From Porphyrobacter sp. CACIAM 03H1 (GTDB taxonomy: Bacteria > Pseudomonadota > Alphaproteobacteria > Sphingomonadales > Sphingomonadaceae), in NCBI RefSeq assembly GCF_002215495.1, contig NZ_CP021378.1:1550764-1614763 (forward strand): DNA of 64,000 nt. Reading direction: 5' to 3'. Both the position numbers and the translations under genes were made by a program. Below are positions 17,332 through 28,676 of this stretch, piece by piece. Each line of letters begins with the position of its first letter. Position 1 is the stretch's first letter. The notes under the pieces are model-generated. The model did not search any database and was not told the DNA's origin. It was given only the letters and a program-made list of their open reading frames with translations.

Positions 17332-18494
17332 GGAATCCTCCTCGGTCGGGTTTCCCACGCCATCAGCAGGCGGAAGCAGGCGCGGCGCAGCGGCCCGCCG
17401 ATGGCGATGTTGCGGCTGATCATGCGGCGCCTGTCCCGCCACAGGCGTTCGATCATCGGGTGGCCCTCGACCGCGCAGCTGTCGGCCCACGCCACGTCCG
17501 GGCGTTCGATAAGGGCGAGGTTTTCCAGCTGCAGCAGCATCCCCGGAGAGAAGCGGGCATAGGCCTCGTCGAAGGCGGTCTTGAAGCTGTAGGCGCCCGG
17601 CGGGGTGATGAAATTGGCGAGCATCGCGATGGCGCGCCCGTCGAGCCTGAGCGCGAGCCGTTCGAGCCGCCCTGCCGCCGCAGCGCCGGCCAGCGCCTGT
17701 TCGAACAGGGCGCGGGTGTCGGGCGCGCTGGCGAGGGCGGAGCCGGCCTCGCCCTTCCACCCGGCCGCCTCAAGCGCGAGGAACTCCGCCGTCCATTCGG
17801 CGAGGCCCGCATCGTCCTCGCACCGCTCGAAGACGAGCGCGCCCTCCTCGGCGAGGCGGTTGTGCTGGCGGCGCAGTTCCTTGCGCTTCTTGGCGCTCAT
17901 CGCCGCCTCGAGATAGGCGGCGGCGCCCGCATCCCCGGCCAGCAGCGCGCGGTTCTCCTCGGCGACCATGTATTGCGCGCGCGGGTGGCGGGCGAGCACC
18001 CTTTCGAGCGCGGCATTGGCAGGGCCGTCGGCGGGCATCATCGGCAGGTGCAGGAACAGCGCCCGGCGCGCACGGCGGTCGAAATGGGCCAGGATGTCGC
18101 GCCAGAAGGCGTCCTCGTGTCCGGCCGCGATCAGCGGCGCGCCGCAGAAGGAATTGGGGTGGGACCAGCCGGTAGCGTGGGTGACGATGTGGCCGTAATA
18201 GGCCGCGCTGCGCACCACCGGCAGCAGCCCGGCGAGCCTGCCTTCGTGATACCAGGCCTTGGTTACGACCCGGTCCCTCTCGCCCCATTGCGCCAGCGAA
18301 GGCAGCAGGAACCACGGTTCGTAGAAGGGGTTGGGCTCCGCCGCGGCGAGCACCAGCCGTTCCCAGGCGGCGAGGAAGGCGGGCCGGGCAAGCTCGGCCG
18401 CGGTCAGCAGGTGCAGCTCGCCATGCGGCAGGGCGCCGGGCGGATAGCCGCGCGGCGCGCCGGTGCGAAAACTGTCCGCACGTGCCATGTCCAT
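17328..18494 (-). CDS. GNAT-fold acyltransferase of the BioF2/FemAB-like type
   Basis: A 388-residue protein with the two-part GNAT arrangement of BioF2-like/CelD proteins: an N-terminal lobe with NPFYEPWFLLPSLA and a C-terminal lobe with AKKRKELRRQHNRL and GAYSFKTAFDEAYARFSPG, the latter typical of this family. Members transfer acyl groups in polysaccharide or cell-surface assembly; the acceptor is unknown. Translation is coupled to the JmjC-like gene downstream. In-frame ATGs at 18494 and 18488 are both possible. No membrane segment is present. Confidence 0.75.
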   Translation of the reverse strand: MDMARADSFRTGAPRGYPPGALPHGELHLLTAAELARPAFLAAWERLVLAAAEPNPFYEPWFLLPSLAQWGERDRVVTKAWYHEGRLAGLLPVVRSAAYYGHIVTHATGWSHPNSFCGAPLIAAGHEDAFWRDILAHFDRRARRALFLHLPMMPADGPANAALERVLARHPRAQYMVAEENRALLAGDAGAAAYLEAAMSAKKRKELRRQHNRLAEEGALVFERCEDDAGLAEWTAEFLALEAAGWKGEAGSALASAPDTRALFEQALAGAAAAGRLERLALRLDGRAIAMLANFITPPGAYSFKTAFDEAYARFSPGMLLQLENLALIERPDVAWADSCAVEGHPMIERLWRDRRRMISRNIAIGGPLRRACFRLLMAWETRPRRIP

Positions 18495-18611
18495 CTGCGG
18501 TTAACCCCGTTCGGGCGCAGCCCTCCGCGCCTTCGGCAGCTGCAATGTCACATAGATTTTAAGAAAGCTTGTGCCCTGTCGGGACCTGTCCGGTTGGGGG
18601 ACAGGGGAAAA

Positions 18612-18650
18612 GGCAAAGATAAACCCCGCCGGGATTGCTCCCGGCGGGGT
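18612..18650 (-). terminator. Rho-independent terminator of hppA
   Basis: ACCCCGCCGGGA (18623-18634) and TCCCGGCGGGGT (18639-18650) form a perfect 12-bp stem with a 4-base loop. On the minus strand the stem is followed by TTTATCTTT. It lies 28 bases beyond the hppA stop codon. Confidence 0.88.
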
Positions 18651-18677
18651 GAGGATTTTCAGGCAGGCCTGATGGGT

Positions 18678-20798
<2,121 letters not shown>

Positions 20799-20879
20799 GA
20801 GCAATCCCCTCTCGTTATGTCCTGTCCCCGATGATGGAGACGCGCGCCTCTTGTTGATCCCTCGGGCGCGAGGCGCACA

Positions 20880-20907
20880 GTCATAGGCACAAAGGGAAGG
20901 CTGGCAA
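20880..20907 (-). promoter_or_regulatory. Candidate sigma-70 promoter of hppA
   Basis: Read on the minus strand: TTGCCA (20902-20907), a 16-base spacer, then TATGAC (20880-20885). It is about 80 bases upstream of the hppA GTG and in the thiL-hppA gap, suggesting that hppA can be transcribed apart from the his-nusB-thiL genes. Confidence 0.45.
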
Positions 20908-20945
20908 GCCTCACCGAGAGTGCCAATCCCGGTTTTGCGACGGTT

Positions 20946-21821
20946 TCAGCAGTTTTGGGAGGGATCGCCGTGGCGATAGCCGAGGCTGGCAGGGTCGCCG
21001 AAGGTCTCCGTCCCGAGCGTCAGGGGTGCGTCGGCGCGGTCGGTGACGGTGCCGATCCGGTGCGCGGGGATGGGCAGCCTTGCGGACGGAGGCGCCGTGA
21101 ACAGCAGCTCGTAATCGTCGCCCCAGCGGATGCATTGGTCGGCCCGCGCGGCATCGGCGACAGGAATGGCGGCAGGATCGAGCGCGAGGGTCACGCCGCT
21201 CGCCTCGGCGAGGCGGAAGGCATCGAGCAGGAGCCCGTCGGACACATCCATCATCGCCGTGACATGGGGCGCGAGCGCCTGCCCCTCGGCGAGGCGCGGG
21301 ACAGGGCGGTCGAAGGCGGCGCGGTGCTCCTCGGCCCCCTCGAAGCCGAGCATCGCGCGGCCCACCTGCCCGGTCAGCCAGACCGCGTCGCCCGCCTGCG
21401 CGCCGCTGCGCGAGGGGACCGGGGTGTGGCTCGCCCGCCCGATGGCCGTCAGGCCGAGGGAGCGCGGGCCTGCCGCGGCGATCGTGTCCCCGCCTAGCAG
21501 GGGGGTGCCAAAGGCCTCGAGGGCTTCGCGCAACCCCGCGATGAAGCGCGCATCGTCCCGCCCCAGCGTGTGCCCGAGCAGGACGCCGAGGGGCACCGCG
21601 CCCTTGGCCGCGAGATCCGAAAGATTGGTTGTCACCAGCTTCCACGCCACGTCGGCCATGTCGGCATCGGGGCGGAAGTGCACGCCCTCCGCCATCATGT
21701 CGTGGGTGATGACGAGGGTTTCGGTGCCGACCTCGATCACCGCGCAATCGTCCGACAGCCCGCGCGCGCCGGGATGGAGCGGAAGGGCGCGCAGGGCGGC
21801 GATGAAGTCGGGTTCGTTCAT
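20946..21821 (-). CDS. thiL: Thiamine-monophosphate kinase
   Basis: ThiL phosphorylates thiamine monophosphate to the diphosphate cofactor with ATP. The 291-residue protein shows the PurM-like fold motifs: GLSDDCAVIEV near 25-35, VTTNLSDLAAKGAVP, and MMDVSDGLLLDAFRLA, where the aspartates bind Mg-ATP. The ATG at 21821 (MNEPDFIAAL) fits the family N-terminus. It follows nusB on the same strand, a frequent pairing in bacteria, but a palindromic repeat lies between them. Confidence 0.95.
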   Translation of the reverse strand: MNEPDFIAALRALPLHPGARGLSDDCAVIEVGTETLVITHDMMAEGVHFRPDADMADVAWKLVTTNLSDLAAKGAVPLGVLLGHTLGRDDARFIAGLREALEAFGTPLLGGDTIAAAGPRSLGLTAIGRASHTPVPSRSGAQAGDAVWLTGQVGRAMLGFEGAEEHRAAFDRPVPRLAEGQALAPHVTAMMDVSDGLLLDAFRLAEASGVTLALDPAAIPVADAARADQCIRWGDDYELLFTAPPSARLPIPAHRIGTVTDRADAPLTLGTETFGDPASLGYRHGDPSQNC

Positions 21822-21836
21822 CGCCCTCACCAATAT

Positions 21837-21915
21837 CCGTTCGCCCTGAGCTTGTCGAAGGGCTGCACTTCTCTTCGGAGAAAGGACAGGGCTTCGACAA
21901 GCTCAGCCCGAACGG
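21837..21915. repeat. REP-like palindrome, subtype A copy 1
   Basis: The left arm CCGTTCGCCCTGAGCTTGTC continues GAAGGGC, and the right arm holds CTTCGACAAGCTCAG and CCGAACGG, nearly its reverse complement. The same arms recur at 52113-52204 and 56494-56588. This copy lies inside the nusB-thiL intercistronic gap, where the RNA hairpin could uncouple or stabilise parts of the operon. Confidence 0.88.
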
Positions 21916-21924
21916 TTCTGGTTT

Positions 21925-22392
21925 CTAGCCCCGCGCCTCTTTCGCCACCGCATCGAGGATGCCGTTGACGAACTTCGCCTGCCCGTCGTCGAAGAAGGCC
22001 TTGGCGACCTCGACATATTCGTTGATCGCGACTGGCGCCGGCACGTCGGCGCGGGCGATGAGCTCGTAGGTGCCGGCGCGCAGCACCTGGAGCATCGCCC
22101 GATCGAGCCGTGCGAGGCTCCAGCCGCTTGCGAGCTTGCTCGCCACCAGCGCGTCGATCTCGTCGCGGCGGGCATCCACCCCGCGCACCACGTCGTCGAA
22201 GAAGGGCACCTCGGCCTCGGCATATTCGGCCTGGTCGAAGGCATCCTCGTCGATGGTCCGACCCAGCCGATGCTGGTGGAACTCGTCGAGCAGTCGGGCG
22301 AGCGGGGTGCCCTCCATGTGCTGCTGGTAGAGCGCCTGCACGGCGGCAAGACGCGCGGCCGAGCGGGCCTGGGAACGGGCGGGGCTGTTCAT
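21925..22392 (-). CDS. nusB: Transcription antitermination factor NusB
   Basis: NusB pairs with NusE (S10) at boxA RNA in rRNA antitermination. The 155-residue protein has the all-helical NusB pattern: ARLAAVQALYQQ near the N-terminus, LDRAMLQVLRAGTYEL in the middle, and AINEYVEVAKAFFDDG with FVNGILD at the C-terminus, all family landmarks. The ATG at 22392 overlaps the hisD TGA by 4 bases. It is slightly longer at the N-terminus than E. coli NusB. Confidence 0.96.
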   Translation of the reverse strand: MNSPARSQARSAARLAAVQALYQQHMEGTPLARLLDEFHQHRLGRTIDEDAFDQAEYAEAEVPFFDDVVRGVDARRDEIDALVASKLASGWSLARLDRAMLQVLRAGTYELIARADVPAPVAINEYVEVAKAFFDDGQAKFVNGILDAVAKEARG

Positions 22393-23687
22393 CGGATTCT
22401 CAATTCCACGGATTTGGCGTGCGCCGGTAGCCCTTCGGCATGGGCGAGGGTGGCGGCGGCGGGGCCGATCGCCTTGAAGGAGGCCGCATCGAGCCCGAGG
22501 AAGCTGGTGCGCTTCATGAAGTCGAGCACCGAAAGCCCGCTCGAAAAGCGCGCGCGGCGTCCGGTCGGCAGCACGTGGTTCGGTCCGGCGACGTAATCGC
22601 CGACTGCCTCGGGCGTCATGCGGCCGAGGAAGATGCTCCCGGCATGGCGGATCGCCTTCAGGTAGGGCTCGGGGTCGTCGACCGCGATCTCGACATGCTC
22701 TGCGGCGAGGCGGTTGGCGAGGGCGGGAGCCTCGGCGAGGAGGTCGTTGACCACGATCATCACCCCGTGCGCGTCCCACGAGGCGCGGGCGGTCTTGGCG
22801 GTCGCCAACTGGGTGATCTGGAGGTCGATGCAGTCCTCCACCTGCCGCGCGAAGCCGGCATCGTCGGTGATGAGGATCGACTGCGAGGTCGGGTCATGCT
22901 CGGCCTGCGAAAGCAGATCGGCGGCGATCCAGTCGGGATCGTTCTTGCCGTCCGCGATCACGAGGATTTCCGAGGGCCCGGCCACCATGTCGATGCCGAC
23001 GACGCCGTAAAGCTGCCGCTTGGCCTCGGCGACCCAGGCATTGCCCGGGCCGGTAATGACATCCACGGCACGGATGCGCTGCGTGCCGTAGGCGAGCGCG
23101 CCCACCGCCTGCGCCCCGCCGACGCGCCAGATCTCGTCGATCCCGGCAATATGGGCGGCGGCGAGCACCAGCGGGTTGGTCTGGCCCTTGGGCGTGGGGG
23201 TCACCACCACCAGCCGCTCGACCCCCGCGACGCGCGCCGGAATGGCGTTCATCAGCAACGAGGAGGGATAGGCCGCGCGGCCGCCCGGCACATAGAGCCC
23301 CGCCGCATCGACCGGCCGCCAGATCGCGCCCAGGCGCACGCCCGCCGCGTCCACATAGTCGCGGTCCTGCGGCAGCTGCGCCTCGTGATAGGCGCGGATC
23401 CGGGCGGCGGCGAGTTCGAGCGCGTCGCGCAGGTCGGGCGCGAGATCGTCGTAGGCCGCCTCGCAGGCCTCGCGCGGGATCACCCAGTCGCTCTCGGCGA
23501 TCAGCGCGTGGCCATCGAACCGCTGGGTGTATTCCACCAGCGCCGCATCGCCGCGACCCTTCACCGCCTGGAGAATGGCCGAGACCTGCCCCGCGACATC
23601 GGTGTCGGATTCACGCCGCGCCTCGACGATGCGGGTGAAGCGCGTCTCGAAATCGGGCTGGAGCGTGGAGAGGAGCGACACGGTCAT
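22389..23687 (-). CDS. hisD: Histidinol dehydrogenase
   Basis: HisD carries out the last two NAD+-dependent oxidations from L-histidinol to histidine and binds Zn. The 432-residue protein has [32 protein letters not shown], the NAD region [13 protein letters not shown], and the signature [14 protein letters not shown] followed by [10 protein letters not shown], which carries Zn ligands. Length is standard. Its ATG overlaps the hisG stop (ATGA), and its stop overlaps nusB, so hisG-hisD-nusB form one coupled unit. Confidence 0.97.
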   Translation of the reverse strand: MTVSLLSTLQPDFETRFTRIVEARRESDTDVAGQVSAILQAVKGRGDAALVEYTQRFDGHALIAESDWVIPREACEAAYDDLAPDLRDALELAAARIRAYHEAQLPQDRDYVDAAGVRLGAIWRPVDAAGLYVPGGRAAYPSSLLMNAIPARVAGVERLVVVTPTPKGQTNPLVLAAAHIAGIDEIWRVGGAQAVGALAYGTQRIRAVDVITGPGNAWVAEAKRQLYGVVGIDMVAGPSEILVIADGKNDPDWIAADLLSQAEHDPTSQSILITDDAGFARQVEDCIDLQITQLATAKTARASWDAHGVMIVVNDLLAEAPALANRLAAEHVEIAVDDPEPYLKAIRHAGSIFLGRMTPEAVGDYVAGPNHVLPTGRRARFSSGLSVLDFMKRTSFLGLDAASFKAIGPAAATLAHAEGLPAHAKSVELRIR

Positions 23688-24391
23688 GCGGCGGCGGGAG
23701 CCTTCTGTGCGCGCGCCTCGGCCTCGCGGCGGAAGGCATCGACCAGTGCGGGCACGCGCGGGTCGGTCTTGAGGGCGGTGCGGTTGACGATCAGGCGGGC
23801 GGAGATCTCGAGGATGGTGGCGGTCTCGACGAGGCCGTTCTCGCGCAGGGTGGTGCCGGTCGAGACGAGGTCGACGATCTGGCGCGCAAGGCCCAATGAG
23901 GGAGCAAGCTCCATCGCGCCGTTCAATTTGACGCATTCGGCCTGCACGCCCGCGGCCTCGAAGTGGCGGCGGGTGAGGTTGGGATACTTGGTCGCGACCC
24001 GCAGGTGGCTGGCGCTGCCCGCCTCGTCCGTGTCCGTGGCGAGGCGCGCGACCGAGAGGCGGCAGATGCCGATGCCGAGGTCCACGGGGGCGTAGAGATC
24101 GGCGTAGTCGAACTCCTCGATCACGTCGGAGCCGACGATCCCGACCTGCGCCGCGCCGTGGGCGACGAAGGTCGCGACATCGAAGGCCCGTACGCGGATC
24201 ATCCGCATGTCGTCGCGGGTGCATGCAAAGGCCAGGGCGCGGCTTTTCGGGTCGTGGAAGTCGGCGGCAGGCTCCACCCCGGCGCGCGCCATGACGGGGA
24301 GCGCCTCGTCGAGGATGCGACCCTTGGGGACAGCGAAAGTGAGCTGTCCGGGCCGGAAGAAGCTGTTGTCGGGAAGGCCGATGCTGGTCAT
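23684..24391 (-). CDS. hisG: ATP phosphoribosyltransferase, short form
   Basis: HisG joins ATP and PRPP in the first committed step of histidine synthesis. At 235 residues this is the short form, which lacks the C-terminal histidine-binding regulatory domain of long HisG (about 290-300 residues). [14 protein letters not shown] is near the N-terminus and [14 protein letters not shown] holds the PRPP-binding loop. Short HisG needs the HisZ subunit in every characterised case; no hisZ is visible in this window. It starts the hisG-hisD-nusB run. Confidence 0.94.
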   Translation of the reverse strand: MTSIGLPDNSFFRPGQLTFAVPKGRILDEALPVMARAGVEPAADFHDPKSRALAFACTRDDMRMIRVRAFDVATFVAHGAAQVGIVGSDVIEEFDYADLYAPVDLGIGICRLSVARLATDTDEAGSASHLRVATKYPNLTRRHFEAAGVQAECVKLNGAMELAPSLGLARQIVDLVSTGTTLRENGLVETATILEISARLIVNRTALKTDPRVPALVDAFRREAEARAQKAPAAA

Positions 24392-24430
24392 GATCGGTCG
24401 CGCACTTAGGGCTGGGAGGCGTAAAGGGCA

Positions 24431-25534
24431 ATGGTGATGCAGGGATCCGGGGCGCGGCCGGCCTATGAATTCGTCGACATGAACACGGCAGGTCCGGGGG
24501 CGGTGGCGACGGCCTTCGCCAACCAGGTTGCCTATTGCGAGGCGGCGGGCGCGCATGTCACCGCGCGGGTGGTCGGCGGCATCGCCGCGGTGCTGGCCTC
24601 GGAAGCGCAGGGTGCCTTGCTCGGCAGGGTGCGCGGCTGGCAGGGCGCGCCGCTCGCCGATGCGCTACCCTTGCGGGTGGCGGGAGGGCTGCACGCGCTC
24701 CACCTGTCGGGCGCGGCGCCGCAGCTTGGGCCCATATACCGCGGGGAGGCGGCACAGGATGCGGCGGTGATCGCGCAGGTCATCGCCGCGCAAGAGGCGG
24801 CGCTGCTGCCCTGGCTGGACGGTCCGCCGCAGACGAACGAGGCGGGGCGTTCGGCCAACTTCATCGCCGCGACGCTGTGGCTGGCCGAGCGGGGCCTACC
24901 GCCGCGGTTCGAATGCCTCGAGATCGGCTCCAGCGCCGGCATAAACCTGATGCTGGGGCGCTATGCCTATGACCTCGGTGGGGTGAAGGTGGGGCCGGAG
25001 GATCCGGTGATGACCTTCGCGCCTGCATGGAACGGGGCGCCGCCGCCCGCGCACCGGATCGAGATCGCCAAGGCCAGGGGTTGCGATGTCGCTCCGGTCG
25101 ATCTGACCGATCCCGCGCAGGCGCTCAGGCTCAAGGCCTATATCTGGCCCGAGCACGCGGTGCGCTTCGAGCGGATGGACGCCGCGATCCGCGCAGCCTC
25201 GCAGAGCAAGCCCGACATCGTGGCGATGAACGCCGCCGATTTCGTCGAGGCTGAGCTTGCAAGGCCGCAGGAACAGGGCACCACGCGGATGCTGATGCAC
25301 TCGATCGTCTGGCAATATGTGCCTGCCGACCAGCAGGCGCGGGTGACGGCGGCGATGGAAGCGGCGGGCGCGAAGGCCACGCCCGAGCGCCCGCTCGCAT
25401 GGGTGCAGGTCGAGGCCGACCGCACCGTCCACCGTCACAAGCTGACCGTGCGCCACTGGCCCGGCAGGAGCGAGGAGGTGCAGCTAGCCTGGTCCCACCC
25501 GCACGGGGCGGATGTGGAGTGGCTGGCGGGTTAG
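24431..25534 (+). CDS. DUF2332 family protein
   Basis: A 367-residue protein recognisable as DUF2332 by its overall pattern: an N-terminal [13 protein letters not shown] segment, a central [20 protein letters not shown] stretch that looks like a SAM-type glycine loop, and [11 protein letters not shown] followed by LAWVQVEA. Biochemical function is unknown. Methyltransferase-like fold is my inference from the glycine loop. ATGs at 24431, 24437 and 24479 are in frame; AAGGG just upstream supports one of the first two. Its TAG overlaps the stop codon of the convergent hydrolase at TTAG. Confidence 0.75.
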   Translation: MVMQGSGARPAYEFVDMNTAGPGAVATAFANQVAYCEAAGAHVTARVVGGIAAVLASEAQGALLGRVRGWQGAPLADALPLRVAGGLHALHLSGAAPQLGPIYRGEAAQDAAVIAQVIAAQEAALLPWLDGPPQTNEAGRSANFIAATLWLAERGLPPRFECLEIGSSAGINLMLGRYAYDLGGVKVGPEDPVMTFAPAWNGAPPPAHRIEIAKARGCDVAPVDLTDPAQALRLKAYIWPEHAVRFERMDAAIRAASQSKPDIVAMNAADFVEAELARPQEQGTTRMLMHSIVWQYVPADQQARVTAAMEAAGAKATPERPLAWVQVEADRTVHRHKLTVRHWPGRSEEVQLAWSHPHGADVEWLAG

Positions 25535-26424
25535 CCCGCGAGAAATTCCTCCATCGCCGCGTTCACAGCCCCGGGCGCTTCCCACGGCACGAAATGCCCG
25601 CAATCGGGCACGCGCACGATGGTGAGCGGGTCGATGATGTCCTCCAGCCCTTCGAGGTTTTCCGGCGGCAGGGCGAGATCGTCGAGCGCCCAGATTACGA
25701 GGGTCGGGATGGTCAGCTTGGGCAGGGCAGGGGGCGTCCAGCCCTCGGGGACCTCGAAGGGCGCGTCCATCGTCGGCACGTCGATCGGGCTTGCGCGGTA
25801 GTAGTTGAGCATCCCGAAGGCCGCGTCGCGGTTCTGCCAGTCGCGCAGCAGCTGGTCGCGCTCCTCGGGCTCCATCGCGGTGGGGCGGTCCCATTTCACT
25901 TCCTTGAGCAGCAGGCCGGTGAGGCCGTGCTCCTTGACCAGCGCGTCGTTGGCGGGGTCGCGGAAGCCGCGGATGTACTGGCTCGCCTCGCGCTGCACCC
26001 GATTGGTGTAGAGCAGCCGCTGGAACACCACCGGATGCGGCGCATTGGCGATCACGGCGCGGGTCACGCGGGCGTGCTGCCCGGCGAGCGCCACGCCCCA
26101 GGCAATGGCGCCGCCCCAGTCGTGGCCGACGATGGTGAAGCTGCCGATCCCCAGCGCGTCGGCCAGCAGGAAGATGTCGCCGATCAGCTTGTCGGGGGTA
26201 TAGGCCGCGACCTCCTGCGGCTTGGAGGACCCGCGATGGCCGCGCTGGTCGGGGGCGATGCAGCGGTAGCGATCCGAGAAATGCCGGATCTGGTGCCGCC
26301 AGGTGCGGTGGCTTTCGGGAAAGCCGTGCAGGAAGATCAGCACCGGCGCATCGGTCGGGCCCTCGTCGACGATGTCGAGGTGGATGCCGTTCGGCAGCGC
26401 CACGCGCTTGAGGTCAAAGCTCAT
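25531..26424 (-). CDS. Alpha/beta hydrolase, epoxide hydrolase-like
   Basis: A 297-residue alpha/beta hydrolase. The nucleophile elbow is VGHDWGG with Asp102, as in epoxide hydrolases and haloalkane dehalogenases; the oxyanion segment is LHGFPESHRTW (33-43) and the catalytic His lies in CGHFVPWEAP near the end. The cap region has NYYRASP, typical of epoxide hydrolases. Its ATG shares one base with the stop of the SDR gene upstream (TGATG), so the pair is coupled and may act on one substrate. Confidence 0.88.
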   Translation of the reverse strand: MSFDLKRVALPNGIHLDIVDEGPTDAPVLIFLHGFPESHRTWRHQIRHFSDRYRCIAPDQRGHRGSSKPQEVAAYTPDKLIGDIFLLADALGIGSFTIVGHDWGGAIAWGVALAGQHARVTRAVIANAPHPVVFQRLLYTNRVQREASQYIRGFRDPANDALVKEHGLTGLLLKEVKWDRPTAMEPEERDQLLRDWQNRDAAFGMLNYYRASPIDVPTMDAPFEVPEGWTPPALPKLTIPTLVIWALDDLALPPENLEGLEDIIDPLTIVRVPDCGHFVPWEAPGAVNAAMEEFLAG

Positions 26425-27233
26425 CACTGTTGCTCCAGCTTGTCCATGTAGCCCTTGGCGACCATCCCCGCGACCTGATCGAACAGCGCATCGGGCGTGC
26501 GGCGCGCCTCGCCCATCGCCAGTTCCATGCCCTCGGCGACGATGATCTCGCGTGTCCCGGCGGCGATCCCGTCGAGCATCGCGCGGGCGGCGACGTCGGC
26601 GGGGATGCCCTCGTCGATCGCCTTGTCCGACCGGCCCCGCGCGGTGCCCTCGGCGGTGAGCGCATTGCGCGAGACGTTGGTGGCGACCGAGCCGGGGTAG
26701 ATGGTGTGCACCGACACGCCGTTGATCGAGAGTTCCGCCCGCAGCGCATCGGCATAGCCTGCAAGGCCGAACTTGGCGGCCGAGTAGGCGGTGCGCATCG
26801 GCACCCCGACCTTGCCCGCGACCGAGGAGATGAAGGCGAGCCCGCCCGATCCCCGCTCCGCCATATGGCCGATCAGCCCCTGCGAGAAGGCGATCTGGGC
26901 GGTGAGATCGATGTCGATGATGTCGCGATAGACCTGCATCGACGTCTTGAGCGCGCGGCTTCGTTGCGAGATGCCGGCATTGGCGATGGCAAGATCGACG
27001 CCGCCCTTCCAGGCCATCGCCTTGGCGGTCGCGTCGGCCAGCGCCGCCTCGTCGCGCACATCGAAGGCGAGGATCAGCGTCTCGCCGCAATCCGCCGCCA
27101 CTTCCTCCAGCCGCGCCGCGTCACGGCCGGACAGCACCACATGCGCGCCGCGCGCGGCCAGTTCGCGCGCCAGCGCCGCGCCGATGCCCGAGGATGCGCC
27201 GGTGATCCACGCCACCTTGCCTGCATAGTCCAT
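26424..27233 (-). CDS. Short-chain dehydrogenase/reductase
   Basis: A 269-residue classical SDR. The cofactor motif TGASSGIGAALA is at 11-22; NAG, the ISS catalytic serine and YSAAK catalytic Tyr/Lys follow in order. Substrate is not predictable. GGGAGAGAGAC precedes the ATG at 27233. It is upstream of, and coupled to, the epoxide hydrolase-like gene. Confidence 0.92.
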   Translation of the reverse strand: MDYAGKVAWITGASSGIGAALARELAARGAHVVLSGRDAARLEEVAADCGETLILAFDVRDEAALADATAKAMAWKGGVDLAIANAGISQRSRALKTSMQVYRDIIDIDLTAQIAFSQGLIGHMAERGSGGLAFISSVAGKVGVPMRTAYSAAKFGLAGYADALRAELSINGVSVHTIYPGSVATNVSRNALTAEGTARGRSDKAIDEGIPADVAARAMLDGIAAGTREIIVAEGMELAMGEARRTPDALFDQVAGMVAKGYMDKLEQQ

Positions 27234-27283
27234 GTCTCTCTCCCTTTGAGGGGAGGAGTAGCGGGCGCTCCGGCGCGGTGCAA

Positions 27284-27736
27284 TCAGGTTGCGATATGGG
27301 ACCGGATCATGTCGGCAAGGTTCACCGGAAACACCGCCTCGTGCCAGCTTTCCAGCTCGTCGAGCGTGAACCAGCGGTGCTGCGTCATCAGCTTCCGTTC
27401 GAGCTCGGTGTGGCCCGCCGTATCCACGCGCGCATTGTCGACGCGCACGAGGAAGAACCGTTCGTCCGCCTGCACCGGCTCGCCCTCGACCGTTATGAAT
27501 TCGGGCGTCATCCGCGCGATCTGGGGGCCGGGATCGGCGGTGATGCCGGTTTCCTCGAAGAGTTCGCGCCGCGCCGCATCCTCGAAGCTTTCGCCCGGAT
27601 CGCATTCGCCCCCGGCCGTGACCCAGAAGGGATCGCGACCCGGCACGTCGTAGCGGAACATCAGTGCGCGCATTTCCGGATCGACCACGATCAGCCGCGC
27701 CGCGCGGCGCAGGCGCAGGGCGGGGTTCAGCGTCAT
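27284..27736 (-). CDS. Nudix hydrolase
   Basis: A 150-residue Nudix protein. The Nudix box runs from G43 to I65 and fits G-x5-E-x7-REL-x-EETGI exactly, so Mg-dependent nucleoside diphosphate-X hydrolysis is likely. The substrate is unknown. Its ATG overlaps the end of bolA (ATGA), so the two are co-translated. Confidence 0.93.
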   Translation of the reverse strand: MTLNPALRLRRAARLIVVDPEMRALMFRYDVPGRDPFWVTAGGECDPGESFEDAARRELFEETGITADPGPQIARMTPEFITVEGEPVQADERFFLVRVDNARVDTAGHTELERKLMTQHRWFTLDELESWHEAVFPVNLADMIRSHIAT

Positions 27737-27999
27737 TCGGCCGGCACGCTCGCCTTGATCGCCACGGCATGGACGCGCTGCCCGACGATATCGCCCAGTG
27801 CCGCGATCACCGCGCGCTGGCGGGCGAGGCGGTTCATGCTCGCAAAGGCCGCCGCCTCGATCTCGACGGTGAAGTGCGATTCGCCCGAACCGTCGTCGCC
27901 CATATGGCCCGAATGCTTCGCGGAATCGTTGATGATCGCGAGGCGGGCGGGGGCGAAGGCTTCGGTCAGCAGGGCGTGCATTTCCTCGGCGACACTCAT
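27733..27999 (-). CDS. BolA family protein
   Basis: An 88-residue BolA-like protein with SHFTVEIEAAAF and LARQRAVIAALGDIV followed by VHAVAIKA, the usual order. BolA proteins work with monothiol glutaredoxins in Fe-S trafficking and stress morphology. The His-containing SESHF-type segment (here GESHF) is present. It is divergent from a J-domain gene; bolA next to a J-domain gene and cobS is a recurrent alphaproteobacterial neighbourhood. Confidence 0.9.
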   Translation of the reverse strand: MSVAEEMHALLTEAFAPARLAIINDSAKHSGHMGDDGSGESHFTVEIEAAAFASMNRLARQRAVIAALGDIVGQRVHAVAIKASVPAE

Positions 28000-28078
28000 C
28001 ACGGCTTTCCTTTTTCGCAAGCAGGCAGGGGCGGATCGGACTTGGAACTTGGGCGCCCAATCGCCATTCAACGCGCTT

Positions 28079-28672
28079 ATGCCTTCACCACGATTCCACG
28101 GCCGCGTCGAGAGCCCCGGACGCCAATGCGAAGCCCCCGGCTGCCGCGAGGCGGGCGAATTCCGCGCCCCCGGGCGCCGTCCGCACGGCTTTGACGGCCC
28201 GGGCGAGTGGCGCTGGTTCTGCTTGCCTCATGTTCGCGAATTCAACGCGGGCTACGACTGGTTCGAGGGCATGAGCGCCGAGGAGATCCTGCGCGCCCAG
28301 TCCCCTATCGCCGGCTGGCAGACCGAAAGCCGCGTGTTCCGGCCCACGGCGGGCATCGGCGATACTCCGCGCTGGGCCGACTATGCCGATCCGCTCGATG
28401 CCATCTCCGCCCGCGCCCGAGGCATCAGGTCGCGTGCCGAGCGCGAGGCCAAGGCGGCGATGTCCGGGCGCTTCAGCCGCGAGGAGGCGGCGGCGCTCGA
28501 GGTCATGGGGCTCGGCTCGGACACCGACCGCACGCGGCTCAGGCGCCGCTATTCCGAACTCGTCCGCCGCTATCATCCCGACCGCAACGGCGGCGACCGC
28601 CGTCACGAGGCGCAGCTGACCGCGGTGGTCGACGCCTACCAGCTGCTGCGCAGGAGCGCGGCGCTGGCCTGA
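28079..28672 (+). CDS. J-domain protein with putative N-terminal zinc site
   Basis: A 197-residue protein. The C-terminal 60 residues are a J domain with HPD at 166-168 (LVRRYHPDRNGG), which would stimulate a DnaK-type ATPase. The N-terminal part has C17/C22 (QCEAPGC) and C48/H51 (FCLPH), a plausible zinc site, around a conserved EWRWFCLPHVREFN stretch. Unlike DnaJ there is no G/F linker or CxxCxGxG region. Start ATG 28079 gives the shortest sensible N-terminus. Client proteins are unknown. Confidence 0.87.
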   Translation: MPSPRFHGRVESPGRQCEAPGCREAGEFRAPGRRPHGFDGPGEWRWFCLPHVREFNAGYDWFEGMSAEEILRAQSPIAGWQTESRVFRPTAGIGDTPRWADYADPLDAISARARGIRSRAEREAKAAMSGRFSREEAAALEVMGLGSDTDRTRLRRRYSELVRRYHPDRNGGDRRHEAQLTAVVDAYQLLRRSAALA

Positions 28673-28676
28673 GGCC

